NCBI RefSeq assembly: GCF_004681185.1
Contig: NZ_SRIF01000004.1
Location: 124,001 to 188,000 of the forward strand
Source: Haloarcula amylovorans
Lineage (GTDB): Archaea; Halobacteriota; Halobacteria; Halobacteriales; Haloarculaceae
Length of the DNA stretch: 64,000 nt
Reading direction: 5' to 3'
How positions within the stretch are numbered: position 1 is the first letter of the stretch; each line of letters opens with the position of its first letter. Shown here in pieces: positions 45,899-54,695 of the stretch. A program made the position numbers and the translations under genes. Under the pieces are notes generated by a model. That model ran no database searches, was not told where the DNA came from, and was given only the letters and a program-made list of their open reading frames with translations.

Positions 45899-47251
45899 AT
45901 GTTCGACCAGGATGATCTGGCGGAGACGAACAGGCGAAGTTTCATGAAAACGGCTGCTGGCGTCGGTCTCGCCAGTCTTGGACTACCCTCAGCGACCAGG
46001 TCCGTAGCCGCCGTCGAACCGCGCGAGGCGGATCAGTGGACACGCGGAGAGGCAGCAAATATCGAACTGACCGACGACACCACGGCACCGATTATCAAGG
46101 GCAATTCTGAATCCATCTCCGATGATTACTGGATTTGGGACACGTGGCCGCTTCGGAACCGCGACGGCTCTATCGTGAAGATTGACGGCTGGCAGATTGT
46201 CTTCTCGCTTACAGCCTCGAATGACCTCGTCCCCGGTGCTCGGCACAACGAAGCAACCATCCGGTATTTCTACTCGCGTAACGGGCACGACTGGCACGAA
46301 GGCGGGAAAGCGTTTGATTCGCCACTCGGTCACCATCAGTGGGCTGGCTCGGCGATGTACGATCAAGACGAAGAACAAATCTACCACTTCTACACAGCTG
46401 TGAGTTCCTACCCTGAGTTCCGGCAAAAGCCTGCACTCGGGAAAGGAGCATCAATCGAAACGGGCCCCAAAGGCGTTGAATTGGTTGGTGAGCAGGAACA
46501 CGTCATCATGGGGACCCCAGATGGCGAGATGTACCAGACCTACGAACAATCGATCGAGCAAGGGATCGTCTACGCCTTCCGGGACCCGTGGTACTTCACG
46601 CATCCCGAAACTGGCGAAGACCTCGTCGTTTTCGAAGCGAACACGCCAACTGGGAGCCGAGACCCCACCAACCCTGAGAGCTTCAACGGGAATATCGGGG
46701 TCATGCGAGCGAAGAACGACGAGTTGACCGAGTGGGAACTGCTGCCGCCGGTTCTAGAAGCTATCGGTACCAACCAGCAGCTTGAACGTCCACACTACGT
46801 GTTCAAAGACGGCAAGTGGTATCTGTTCACCATTAGCCACCAGTTCACATTTGCGCCGGGTCTGAGTGGACCTGATGCGCTGTATGGGTTCGTGGCTGAC
46901 TCGATGTACGGTGACTACGAACCACTCAACGAAGGTGGGTTAGTCATCTCGAATCCCGAAGAGGCACCATTCCAAGCGTACTCGTGGCTCGCAATGCCGC
47001 ACGGCGATGGTATCCTCGCTGAGAGCTTCGAGAACTTCCGTGGCCTCGACGACACGTCGCGCGGTGCGATCAGCCTTGATGAAGTGGGATACTTGCCACC
47101 AGAAGAGCAAAAAGAGCTGTTCGGCGGATCACTCGCTCCCACTCTCAAACTGGAGCTTGATGGGACGGAGACTCGCATCGTAACCGAGCTCAAGGATGGT
47201 CACTTCCTCCCATCAGTCAAATCTTCACAATCAGCCAACAGTCCTCGATAA
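45899..47251 (+). CDS. GH68 family levansucrase/inulosucrase, copy 1 (Tat-exported)
   Basis: Fructosyltransferase of 450 residues that transfers fructose from sucrose to make levan or inulin-type fructan, or hydrolyses sucrose. The Tat signal TNRRSFMKTAAGVGLAS has no lipobox, so the mature enzyme is released or wall-associated. Catalytic residues of the five-bladed propeller: nucleophile Asp81 in WDTWPLRN, transition-state stabiliser Asp229 in FRDPW, acid/base Glu296 in LERPHYVF. The WAGSA motif and FEANTPTGSRDP are also typical. Third-position GC is lower than in neighbours, suggesting transfer. A second copy follows after 218 bases. Confidence 0.92.
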   Translation: MFDQDDLAETNRRSFMKTAAGVGLASLGLPSATRSVAAVEPREADQWTRGEAANIELTDDTTAPIIKGNSESISDDYWIWDTWPLRNRDGSIVKIDGWQIVFSLTASNDLVPGARHNEATIRYFYSRNGHDWHEGGKAFDSPLGHHQWAGSAMYDQDEEQIYHFYTAVSSYPEFRQKPALGKGASIETGPKGVELVGEQEHVIMGTPDGEMYQTYEQSIEQGIVYAFRDPWYFTHPETGEDLVVFEANTPTGSRDPTNPESFNGNIGVMRAKNDELTEWELLPPVLEAIGTNQQLERPHYVFKDGKWYLFTISHQFTFAPGLSGPDALYGFVADSMYGDYEPLNEGGLVISNPEEAPFQAYSWLAMPHGDGILAESFENFRGLDDTSRGAISLDEVGYLPPEEQKELFGGSLAPTLKLELDGTETRIVTELKDGHFLPSVKSSQSANSPR

Positions 47252-47469
47252 CAGATTCACAGCGGGTATAATCTCAGATTTCGAGGCTTCGTGGTATCCA
47301 CCTCGGAATCGTTTCGCTGAGAGGATTGCACCGAAACGGATCGAGATAACTTCCAGATGGGAAATCCCGATTCGTGCCCTTACCTAGTGACATCTCTATT
47401 ATTCCCTAATATTAGAATATATATTAAGTATAAAGGCTTATGTGTAAATGCGGCCTGTGATAAGATGGA

Positions 47470-48867
47470 ATGACGGAAGAGAATTCCAAACACGAGCTTG
47501 GACGTCGCAAGTTCCTTCGAACGACCGGAGCTGTTGGCCTCGCCGCCACAGTTGGTATCGGAGCTACGAGTGGTTCGGCTGCAGCAGTCGAAGTAGAGGA
47601 ACCAGCACAGTGGACCGAAGAGATGGTCGCTGAAATCGAGCGTACGGAGGAAAACACCGCACCGTACCTCGACGAGGACCCAACTCAGATTGCCGAAGAA
47701 GCAGGCTACTGGGTCTGGGACACGTGGCCACTCCGAAAGCGCGATGGGTCGATTGCAGTCATCGATGGCTGGCAAATCATCTTCTCACTAGTCGCTGATA
47801 AGAGCCACCCAGAGATTGACGTTCCCGGTGACCGTCACAACTACGCGCGTGTAGGGTACTTCTACTCCCGAACTGGCAAGAGTGAGGGACCGAATGGCTG
47901 GCAGTTCGGTGGTGAAGTCTTCGACGAAGACGCCTTCCTCGGGAACCAGACGTGGGCCGGCTCTGCGATGTACGACCAGGACGAAGAGCAGATTTACCAC
48001 TTCTACACGGCCGCAGAAGCTCTCCCCGAAGCACGTCAGCGCCTCGCGCTCGCAAAAGGGGCTACCGTCGAAACGGGACCACAGGACGTTACCGTTACTG
48101 AGTCCGAATCCCACCACATTCTTGCTGAGGCCGACGGCGAGATGTACGAACAACTCGAAGATTCCAGCGGAATCATCACTGCGTTCCGCGACCCGTGGTA
48201 CTTCAAGCACCCCGAGACTGGCGAAGACTGGATGATCTTCGAGGGTAACACGCCCACGGAGAACGACAATCCAAATAGCCCACTGAACTACAACGGAAAC
48301 ATCGGTGCAGCGAAAGCGACGAGTGAGGATCTCACCGAGTGGGAACTGAAGCCGCCGATCTTCGAGGCAGTGGGCGTAAGCCAGCAGACTGAACGTCCCC
48401 ACTTCGTCTTCCACGAAGACAAGTGGTACCTCTTCTTCATCACCCACGAGTTCACGTACGCTCCCCAGCTTTGGAGCGACGGTGGCCGATTCGAAAAGAA
48501 AGGCGAACCGCCGGGGCCGGAAGCCCTCCACGGATTTGCCGCAGACGGTCTGTACGACAGTGAGATGGAACCACTCAACGGAAGCAGTCTGGTAGTGGCG
48601 AACCCGGAGAAAGCTCCCTTCCAGACATACTCGTGGCTCGCGATGCCCCATGGAAAGGACAGTATTGTCGAGAGCTTCGTGAACTTCCAGGACGTCGACA
48701 CACTCGGTCTTCCTGGCGACGAACTGAAGGAGGCGTTCGGTGGCACGCTCGCTCCGAGCCTCAAAGTCGATATCGACGGAACTGACACGAGCATCACAAC
48801 GGAACTCAAGGACGGTCAGTTCCCAGCATCTGTTGGCGCACGCTCGCGCGGCAACGGGAACAACTAG
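47470..48867 (+). CDS. GH68 family levansucrase/inulosucrase, copy 2 (Tat-exported)
   Basis: Paralogue of copy 1, 465 residues, roughly 55-60 percent identical by eye. The Tat signal is GRRKFLRTTGAVGLAAT without lipobox. Asp84 (WDTWPLRK), Asp241 (FRDPW) and Glu309 (TERPHFVF) are the catalytic triad, so it should be active. It has insertions relative to copy 1 around 112-122 (a KSHPEIDVPG loop) and 330-345, near the acceptor site, which could change product length or linkage. AAGTATAAAGG about 38 bases upstream is a possible own promoter. Confidence 0.92.
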   Translation: MTEENSKHELGRRKFLRTTGAVGLAATVGIGATSGSAAAVEVEEPAQWTEEMVAEIERTEENTAPYLDEDPTQIAEEAGYWVWDTWPLRKRDGSIAVIDGWQIIFSLVADKSHPEIDVPGDRHNYARVGYFYSRTGKSEGPNGWQFGGEVFDEDAFLGNQTWAGSAMYDQDEEQIYHFYTAAEALPEARQRLALAKGATVETGPQDVTVTESESHHILAEADGEMYEQLEDSSGIITAFRDPWYFKHPETGEDWMIFEGNTPTENDNPNSPLNYNGNIGAAKATSEDLTEWELKPPIFEAVGVSQQTERPHFVFHEDKWYLFFITHEFTYAPQLWSDGGRFEKKGEPPGPEALHGFAADGLYDSEMEPLNGSSLVVANPEKAPFQTYSWLAMPHGKDSIVESFVNFQDVDTLGLPGDELKEAFGGTLAPSLKVDIDGTDTSITTELKDGQFPASVGARSRGNGNN

Positions 48868-49164
48868 CGAAGCGTCTCGGCGAGCCTCCCCCTCTCAGTA
48901 GCGTGCAATTCCGAATCCGGTTTTTGCGGGTGCCCTGACTGGCAACAGTCGTACAAAATTAGAGGCGAGAGAGCCGACGCGGAGAATGTCACTAAATCGT
49001 ATTGTCACCGTCTGCCGTTCTGGCGTCGACGATGTCAGAACCTTCCCGCTGATGACTTCTCGAACTTGTAAACACCTCGTCTACCTTCTGAGCAACTCAT
49101 TTTGGGTGGTCCAGTGCGAGATAGTCCGACTGCTAGAACCACTCGCTGGTCTGTGCGTTGTCGG
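48868..49164. other. Intergenic region, 297 bases, between convergent genes
   Basis: It separates the GH68 stop from the stop of the leftward DeoR gene. GTTTTTGCGGG near 48921 could mark transcript ends. No coding frame or RNA was recognised. Confidence 0.4.
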
Positions 49165-49929
49165 TCAGTTCGATACTTCGGCAATAGTCACACCTGCATC
49201 TTCAAAAGCCCCATAGACTCCTGCGTCGTCCAGCGAATCAATTATGAGGAGATCGACATCTTCAATCTCAGCAAAGCGGACGAAACTCTGTTGGTTGATC
49301 TTTGAACTGTCAGTAACGAGGACAACCCGTGAAGCGGCGTCGACGATTTTCGACTTAATCTCTGCTTCCGATTCGTTCGGGGTCATTAGCCCCGTTTTAG
49401 GAGCAATACCATTCGTTCCAAGAAAGAGCAGATCGAAGCTTGTTCGGTCGATGAATCGCTCAGCACTTGGGCCGACACAGGCACGCGTTTCGTTTCGGAA
49501 CGTCCCACCGGTGAGTTTCACTCTGAAGTTATTCTCCGCGAGAGTGTGGGCCTGGAGTGGAGAATTGGTGACCGCAATAAAGGATTGTTCCGGTTCGACT
49601 CGTTTAGCGATCTGCATCGTGGTCGTCCCCGCATCGAAGAAGACGACCTCACCGTCGCGGATTTCCTTTTCGGCACGTTCGGCTATCAATCGCTTCTGTT
49701 CTAAGTGTTGGACCTCTTTTTGGCTGTAGGACTGTTCGTTTGCGAGTGCCGTCGCTGGGACAGCACCGCCGTGTGATCGTTCGATCCGACCTTCGTCTTC
49801 GAGAGCGCGGAGGTCACGACGAATCGTTGCCGTCGAGACGCTCAGCTCCTCCGCGAGAACTGCGGCCTTGCAGCCATCTCGTTCAGTCACTCGTTCGACG
49901 ATGAGTCGTTTGCGTTTTTCTGGTAGCAT
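49165..49929 (-). CDS. glpR: DeoR family regulator, GlpR-like
   Basis: Sugar-responsive repressor of 254 residues. The N-terminal DeoR helix-turn-helix is at about 6-57 (LAEELSVSTATIRRDLRALEDEGRIERSHGG), followed by the DeoR effector domain with VVFFDAGTTTMQIAK, TNSPLQAHTL, LTGGTFRNET and LFLGTNGI, the pocket for a phosphorylated sugar. Haloarchaeal GlpR represses fructose and glycerol catabolic genes and is normally found beside fructose PTS genes, which fits the EIIC gene on its right. Met at 49929 matches GlpR N-termini better than the upstream start at 49962. It is probably de-repressed by fructose 1-phosphate; this is inferred from the family. Confidence 0.88.
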   Translation of the reverse strand: MLPEKRKRLIVERVTERDGCKAAVLAEELSVSTATIRRDLRALEDEGRIERSHGGAVPATALANEQSYSQKEVQHLEQKRLIAERAEKEIRDGEVVFFDAGTTTMQIAKRVEPEQSFIAVTNSPLQAHTLAENNFRVKLTGGTFRNETRACVGPSAERFIDRTSFDLLFLGTNGIAPKTGLMTPNESEAEIKSKIVDAASRVVLVTDSSKINQQSFVRFAEIEDVDLLIIDSLDDAGVYGAFEDAGVTIAEVSN

Positions 49930-50120
49930 CGTTGATATCGGTCGTTCGTTATTCATTCGCATTCATCCGCTCAGTCTCACCCGTATACTGCTATCAAGCA
50001 CTATCGGTCATCTAAACACCTTATCGCTTGCAGGAAGTACTGTTTATCGGGGCATATTAGAGTAGTTGTATATGTGATTTTCAACTGGTGTTATTACTAC
50101 GACAATTTTTAAATTCAAGC

Positions 50121-51272
50121 TTAGTTCCGCATTGCGCGTATCGAGGAGACCTCACTATCACCCTCCCCGTCACAGTTTGGGTCCGGTTTGATGAGTGTCA
50201 CCGTTGCAGCAGTGATGAGCGACCCCAAGAGGATGATCCCGACGAACGCGAGCGGCGCGTTCGAGAGAGGGACCACGAACAGGCCACCGTGAGGGGCCCG
50301 CATCGTGATTCCGGCGACCATTGAGAGGCTCGCGGCCACGGAACTACCCGCGACGAGTGCCGGGATGACGCGGAGTGGGTCGGCCGCGGCGTAGGGAATC
50401 GCCCCCTCGGTGATGAATGACAGACCGAGGATGACGCCGCTCTTCGCGTTCTCGTACATCGCATCGGGGTACTTGTGCGGAGCGATGACGGTGGCGATTG
50501 CCATTCCGATGGGCGGGGTCATCCCCGCGATCATGACGGCGGCCATCGGTTCGTAGATGCCGGCCCGCAATAGGTCAAACGCGAACAGGTAGGCAACCTT
50601 GTTGATGGGTCCACCCATGTCGAACGCCATCATCGCGCCGAGGACCATTCCAACGACCACGGCCTGCCCGCCTTGGATGTCTATCAGTGACCCTTGCAGC
50701 CACTCGTTGACGATGGCACCCGGCACACCGATACAGAACAACACGACGGGGAACAACAACAGCACCGTTCCCGCCGGGAGAATCATTACTGGCATCATTG
50801 GTTTGAGCGCGTCTGGGACGTTCAACGACCGAATATAGCGGACAACGTAGCCCACTACGAGACCCACTGCGAGCGCACCGAGGTAGCCCGCTTCTGCCGT
50901 CGCGGTGGAGAATCCGATGGCTTCGCCGGCGGCCTCTAGCACTGTCCCCTGCTGGATGATATACGAGAGGATGAAGCCCGGTGCGATGCCCGGTCGTCCG
51001 GCCACAGAGTAGGCGACGTACGCACCGAGGACCGGCACCATCAGCGTCAGCCCGGCGGTGCCGAGTTCTGCGAGGAACCATCCGACGGAACCGGTCGTCT
51101 CGAAGACGGACACCGTTCCGTCACCGAAGAACGTGGCGTACGCGAACGCAATCGCCAACAGGAGTCCCCCGGTCGTTACGAACGGTACCATGTACGATAC
51201 CCCGGTCATCAAGTCCTCGCGAACCGACGTGAGGTATCTTCGCAGGGCCCCCTCCAAGAGTTTCTTTGACAT
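50121..51272 (-). CDS. ptfC: Fructose-specific PTS enzyme IIC component
   Basis: Membrane channel of the fructose phosphotransferase system, 383 residues with about nine hydrophobic segments. Family hallmarks: GVSYMVPFVTTGG near residue 25, AFDMGGPINKVAY near 217, and ITEGAIPYAAADP with the substrate-binding Glu near 290. It phosphorylates fructose during entry only with EI, HPr, EIIA and EIIB, and none of these is encoded in this window, so they must be elsewhere. In Haloferax the PTS genes form one cluster with pfkB and fba, so an isolated EIIC next to GlpR is unusual. It lies upstream of, and co-directional with, the regulator gene. Confidence 0.9.
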   Translation of the reverse strand: MSKKLLEGALRRYLTSVREDLMTGVSYMVPFVTTGGLLLAIAFAYATFFGDGTVSVFETTGSVGWFLAELGTAGLTLMVPVLGAYVAYSVAGRPGIAPGFILSYIIQQGTVLEAAGEAIGFSTATAEAGYLGALAVGLVVGYVVRYIRSLNVPDALKPMMPVMILPAGTVLLLFPVVLFCIGVPGAIVNEWLQGSLIDIQGGQAVVVGMVLGAMMAFDMGGPINKVAYLFAFDLLRAGIYEPMAAVMIAGMTPPIGMAIATVIAPHKYPDAMYENAKSGVILGLSFITEGAIPYAAADPLRVIPALVAGSSVAASLSMVAGITMRAPHGGLFVVPLSNAPLAFVGIILLGSLITAATVTLIKPDPNCDGEGDSEVSSIRAMRN

Positions 51273-51660
51273 GTCCTACCAAGACCCTCCACTTCGCACA
51301 TAATAATATTTGTGTAAGTGAGGGTTTGTGTGCGTTTGCGTTCGAAACAGACCAAATATTACGGATACTGTCCCTTACTGTTCGGCACGGATGGAGGACC
51401 GAAGTGAGTCAGGCCGGAAACGGGCAGACGCTGTGATTGAGAACGAGGAACGTAGCTGTAGTTCGCGCAACGGGATTGTAGGACTAAGGAGACGTCCGGA
51501 ATATGTGCGCTCGCTATCAGACAGCCCTCTCGCTCGCAACGGGAAGCTCATCATCCACGCACACGACCACGCTCAAATTCGTCGAAGTGTATCACCGACA
51601 GTAGGGCGGACGAAATCGCCGTCTCCCCCGTCGCCGACCCCTAACTGACGATCAGCGTGG

Positions 51661-51822
51661 GTGACCACTTCACTGCCGGCTTCTCGTTTGGTCGATGGAT
51701 TGAGCGACCGCGAATCGCTCGTTCTCGAAAATGCACTCGCCAAACGGTTCGTAAGTACCGGTGAGACCGACTTACGACAGTTTCTTGCGGTTATCGAGTT
51801 GTATCTGCCGCAGTTCGACTGA
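51661..51822 (+). pseudogene. Small frame of 53 residues, possibly a gene remnant
   Basis: A GTG-started frame reads SLPASRLVDGLSDRESLVLENALAK, then RFVSTGETDLRQFLAVIELYLPQFD. Its composition (acidic, Leu/Val-rich, amphipathic) is haloarchaeal, unlike every other frame nearby. A stop codon lies immediately upstream of the GTG, so it is either a small gene or the C-terminal stub of a larger one. No family was recognised. Confidence 0.35.
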
Positions 51823-51907
51823 CAGTCCTTCAGCCGGTCTCTCCCGTTTCCCATCCTGTACAGTTATATATGTGTCTTGGTACTGCTTCACCTCAATTTC
51901 GGCTTGA

Positions 51908-51931
51908 ATAACATCGGTACCGATGTTATAC
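51908..51931. repeat. Palindromic repeat, left copy
   Basis: The core TAACATCGGTACCGATGTTA (51909-51928) is a perfect 20-base palindrome, extended by one A:T pair on each side. A second copy with the same flank (TAC) and one base change lies at 61170-61193 in the same orientation. No gene starts within 300 bases of this copy. Confidence 0.75.
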
Positions 51932-52267
51932 AGTGTGTGATTTTTTGCGAAATCGCCGATTTATCCGGGAAACCGAACAGCGGGCGAATCAAATGGTCCC
52001 CCGACAGAGAGTGTTCATTTACGAGGAGAAACACACCCACCCAGAGCCTCGTCGTCGACTTCTTAGCAGCAGAATCGAGTGTCGCCGCTGACCTAGCTAC
52101 GTCTACTTATGGCGAAGGACTTCGCAAGCGTAGGTCGCCGTGGCTGGTTCGTCACGCCGTTTGTAAGTGCAATCTGACACTGTGACAAGGGCTTCAACTC
52201 ACGATGATGGGCGGTAGATTTCCTGAACCGGAGAGATGAGACGGACTGACGAAGAGAACCGAGGACC

Positions 52268-53302
52268 TTAGAGGTCCGAGAGGAGGCGTTCGCGGTACCG
52301 GCCGACGAAGGTGTACAGCAGGATGGCCGCGAACAAGATGACGCCGTTGACCGTCTGGACGATCTGCGGGCCGACGTTCAACATCACGAGGCCGGCGCTG
52401 ATGGTACCAAGTAGCAGGACACCACCCAGTGCGTTGAGGACGTTCCCGCGACCACCGAACAGGCTGATGCCGCCAATGACCGCCGCCGTGAACGCCGGGA
52501 ATAGCTGTGCGGTCCCGAGCGTCGGCGTGGCCCCGCCGGTGAAGCCGGTCAGCAGGAGCCCGCCGGTTGCGGCGAGCATTCCGGAGAGGACGTAGACGCT
52601 GATGACGACTTTGTCGACATCAATGCCGGCTTCCGCGGCGGCGTCTTTGTCACCGCCGACGGCGTAGATAGCGCGGCCGAACCGCGTCTTCGTCAGCCAA
52701 AGGAAGATGGCGACGAACAGCGCGAACAGGAAGAAGACGGCGATGGGCATCGGCTTGAACAGGGGCAGGTCGAGCGTCGCGCCGCCGAGGTAGGTGAACG
52801 TCTTCGGGAGGTTGTAGATCGATGTCGAGGAGAGGACGAGGATACCGCCCTCGAAGATGATGAGCGTCGAGAGGGTCTGCAAGAACGGGTTCACGCCGAA
52901 CTTGCTGATGAAGAAGCCGTTCCCGAAGCCGACAAGCGCTCCCATTCCGAGGACGACGGCGATGCCGACGACACCGGGCATCCCCGGTGCCCACTTCGTC
53001 AAGAATAGCGCCCCGGTCATCGCCGAGAATCCCGCGATAGACCCCACTGAGAGGTCGAAGTGACCGCTGATAAGACAGATACCCTCCGCGAGGGTGATTG
53101 CACCGAGTCCCGCACTCGTATACAACAGGAATCGGATATTGTTATAGTCGGTGAAGATCTCGGGCAGCAGCGCCGAGAAAAACAGGAATGACACCAGCAG
53201 GATGGGCCAGATGAGGTTGTCCATAAGGAACAACAGCGTCTGGGTCCGGTTGGCATCGCGGAGGCCCTCTATGGACGACGACAGGTTGGTCAGGGTACTC
53301 AT
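52268..53302 (-). CDS. CUT2 sugar ABC transporter permease (RbsC type)
   Basis: Permease of 344 residues in the ribose/xylose/fructose CUT2 family, with eight to ten predicted helices. Family segments: LLYTSAGLGAITLAEGICLISGHFDLSVGS near 58-88, FISKFGVNPFLQTLSTL near 130, and VYVLSGMLAATGGLLLTG near 235. Only one permease gene is present, as is usual for CUT2 systems that use a homodimer. It starts nine bases after the binding-protein stop and is the last gene of a leftward operon ATPase-binding protein-permease. Fructose is the likely cargo because of the flanking GH68, GH32 and EIIC genes. Confidence 0.9.
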   Translation of the reverse strand: MSTLTNLSSSIEGLRDANRTQTLLFLMDNLIWPILLVSFLFFSALLPEIFTDYNNIRFLLYTSAGLGAITLAEGICLISGHFDLSVGSIAGFSAMTGALFLTKWAPGMPGVVGIAVVLGMGALVGFGNGFFISKFGVNPFLQTLSTLIIFEGGILVLSSTSIYNLPKTFTYLGGATLDLPLFKPMPIAVFFLFALFVAIFLWLTKTRFGRAIYAVGGDKDAAAEAGIDVDKVVISVYVLSGMLAATGGLLLTGFTGGATPTLGTAQLFPAFTAAVIGGISLFGGRGNVLNALGGVLLLGTISAGLVMLNVGPQIVQTVNGVILFAAILLYTFVGRYRERLLSDL

Positions 53303-53311
53303 TATCGGCAG

Positions 53312-54523
53312 TTACTGCTGTTCCTGGTAGCGGCGTGCGATGTTGCCGTAGAGGTACGGTTCCATGGCGTTGTCCTCGGTGATCATGGCGTGTCGGGCCT
53401 TGAGCCACGGGAACCACGTCTTGTCGTTCGAACTGAATTCCGTCATCGGGGCCGGCCCCCAGAAGTTCTTGCTCCACGGCTTAACGCCGAACACCTCTTT
53501 GTTCTCGACGGTAAGGTTATCGCCGGGTGTGACCGTCGAACCGACCTGCGGCAGCGCCTCTTTCCCGCCCTCGATGTAATCGATCATGAGCTCGATGGTC
53601 ATCGGCGCGTAGAAGTGAAGCGGCTGGTCGACGGCGAAGTCGTAGTAGCCCGCCTCGATGCGCTTGTTGAGCGTCGGCCCGCCGTCAATCCCGAATGCCA
53701 TGACGTGGCCGTCTTCGCCTTTCTTCTTGTAGCGATCGAGTTGCTGCAGCGCCTGTAGCGCGCCCATCCCGCTCCCGACGTTGTTGGAGTAGATAGCGTT
53801 GACCTCGGGGTTCGCTCGGAGAGCGTTGACCATTTTTGGCGTCGTCTCCTCCGCGGTACCGTTGCTCTCGACGCGTGAGACGACTTCCACGCTATCGGGC
53901 AGGTTCTCGGTGAACCCGTACAGTCGCTGCTGGCTCGTCGGTGCCGAGAATGTGAAGACGCTGGTGATGACCTTCGCCTCCTTGCTGCCGGTTCGCTCTT
54001 CGAGTAGCTTCACGAACCGTTCGGCGGCGACTTTTCCACCGCGTCGCTGCCCGAACATGTTACCGAGGATGACTTCGTTGCTCAGCGTCGCGGTGTCGAA
54101 GTTCATTACGGGGACGTCTTCCTCCGCGGCCCGCTGGGCGATTTTCGCGGATGCTTCACCTGAAGCCGGGTTGAGGAGGATACCGTCGACATCCTGGTTC
54201 AGCAGGTTGATGGCCTGCTCTGTCTGCTTGGAGGCTTCGAACTGCGCGTCGGTAATGGTCACCTTGTGATCGGTGTCCTGCGTGTACCACTTTCCAGCGA
54301 GCCCCTGTACGAACAGGCCGGCTTGCCCCATTCCTTTCATGGAGATGCCAAAGTGGTAGCTGTTAGACCCGCTCCCGCCGCTCGTGGTCCCAGTCGACGC
54401 GCCGCCGTCGCCGTTACTTGTCGACCCGCCGTCCGAACCCCCGCTGGATTCTAGACAACCGGCCGCACCGAAACAACTGGCTGCACCTATCCCTCTCAGG
54501 AGATTGCGTCTACTTACTCGCAT
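53312..54523 (-). CDS. CUT2 sugar ABC transporter substrate-binding lipoprotein (RbsB type)
   Basis: Periplasmic-binding-protein family protein of 403 residues. The Tat motif VSRRNLLRG is followed by a lipobox around AAGCLES and a Gly/Ser/Thr linker, so it is Tat-exported and lipid-anchored. The ribose-binding fold starts near 55 with the first beta strand (HFGISMKGMGQAGLF) and contains NQDVDGILLNPASGEA and FGIDGGPTLNKRIEAGYYDFAVDQP. Ligand is inferred to be a monosaccharide, probably fructose released from fructan. Confidence 0.9.
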   Translation of the reverse strand: MRVSRRNLLRGIGAASCFGAAGCLESSGGSDGGSTSNGDGGASTGTTSGGSGSNSYHFGISMKGMGQAGLFVQGLAGKWYTQDTDHKVTITDAQFEASKQTEQAINLLNQDVDGILLNPASGEASAKIAQRAAEEDVPVMNFDTATLSNEVILGNMFGQRRGGKVAAERFVKLLEERTGSKEAKVITSVFTFSAPTSQQRLYGFTENLPDSVEVVSRVESNGTAEETTPKMVNALRANPEVNAIYSNNVGSGMGALQALQQLDRYKKKGEDGHVMAFGIDGGPTLNKRIEAGYYDFAVDQPLHFYAPMTIELMIDYIEGGKEALPQVGSTVTPGDNLTVENKEVFGVKPWSKNFWGPAPMTEFSSNDKTWFPWLKARHAMITEDNAMEPYLYGNIARRYQEQQ

Positions 54524-54695
54524 GGCTAGTATGGGATGTGTTCCCGAGATAGAATGATATTCAACTATACTTAAGCTTTTCTAACTATCATTGACAAAGG
54601 GTCCAACCGGGAGTATTTCACCGATAGCGAGGCTACTGTGGCGGTAGTGGCGTGTTCGAAAAAGAGGAATGTCGAGACAGGGACAGCGAATTTGA

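Larger units (their letters stand above)
51273..52267. other. Intergenic region, about 1 kb, with remnants and a palindrome
   Basis: Upstream DNA of the EIIC gene on the left and downstream DNA of the RbsC-type gene on the right. It contains a possible small coding frame at 51661-51822 and a 22-base perfect palindrome at 51908-51929. The remaining frames are Ser/Arg-rich and unlike haloarchaeal proteins. GC is patchy, consistent with an old insertion or deletion scar. Confidence 0.5.

Noticed and set aside
51573..51854. Minus-strand frame of 93 residues
   Set aside because: Composition is Ser/Arg-rich and the opposite strand has a better acidic frame (51661-51822).
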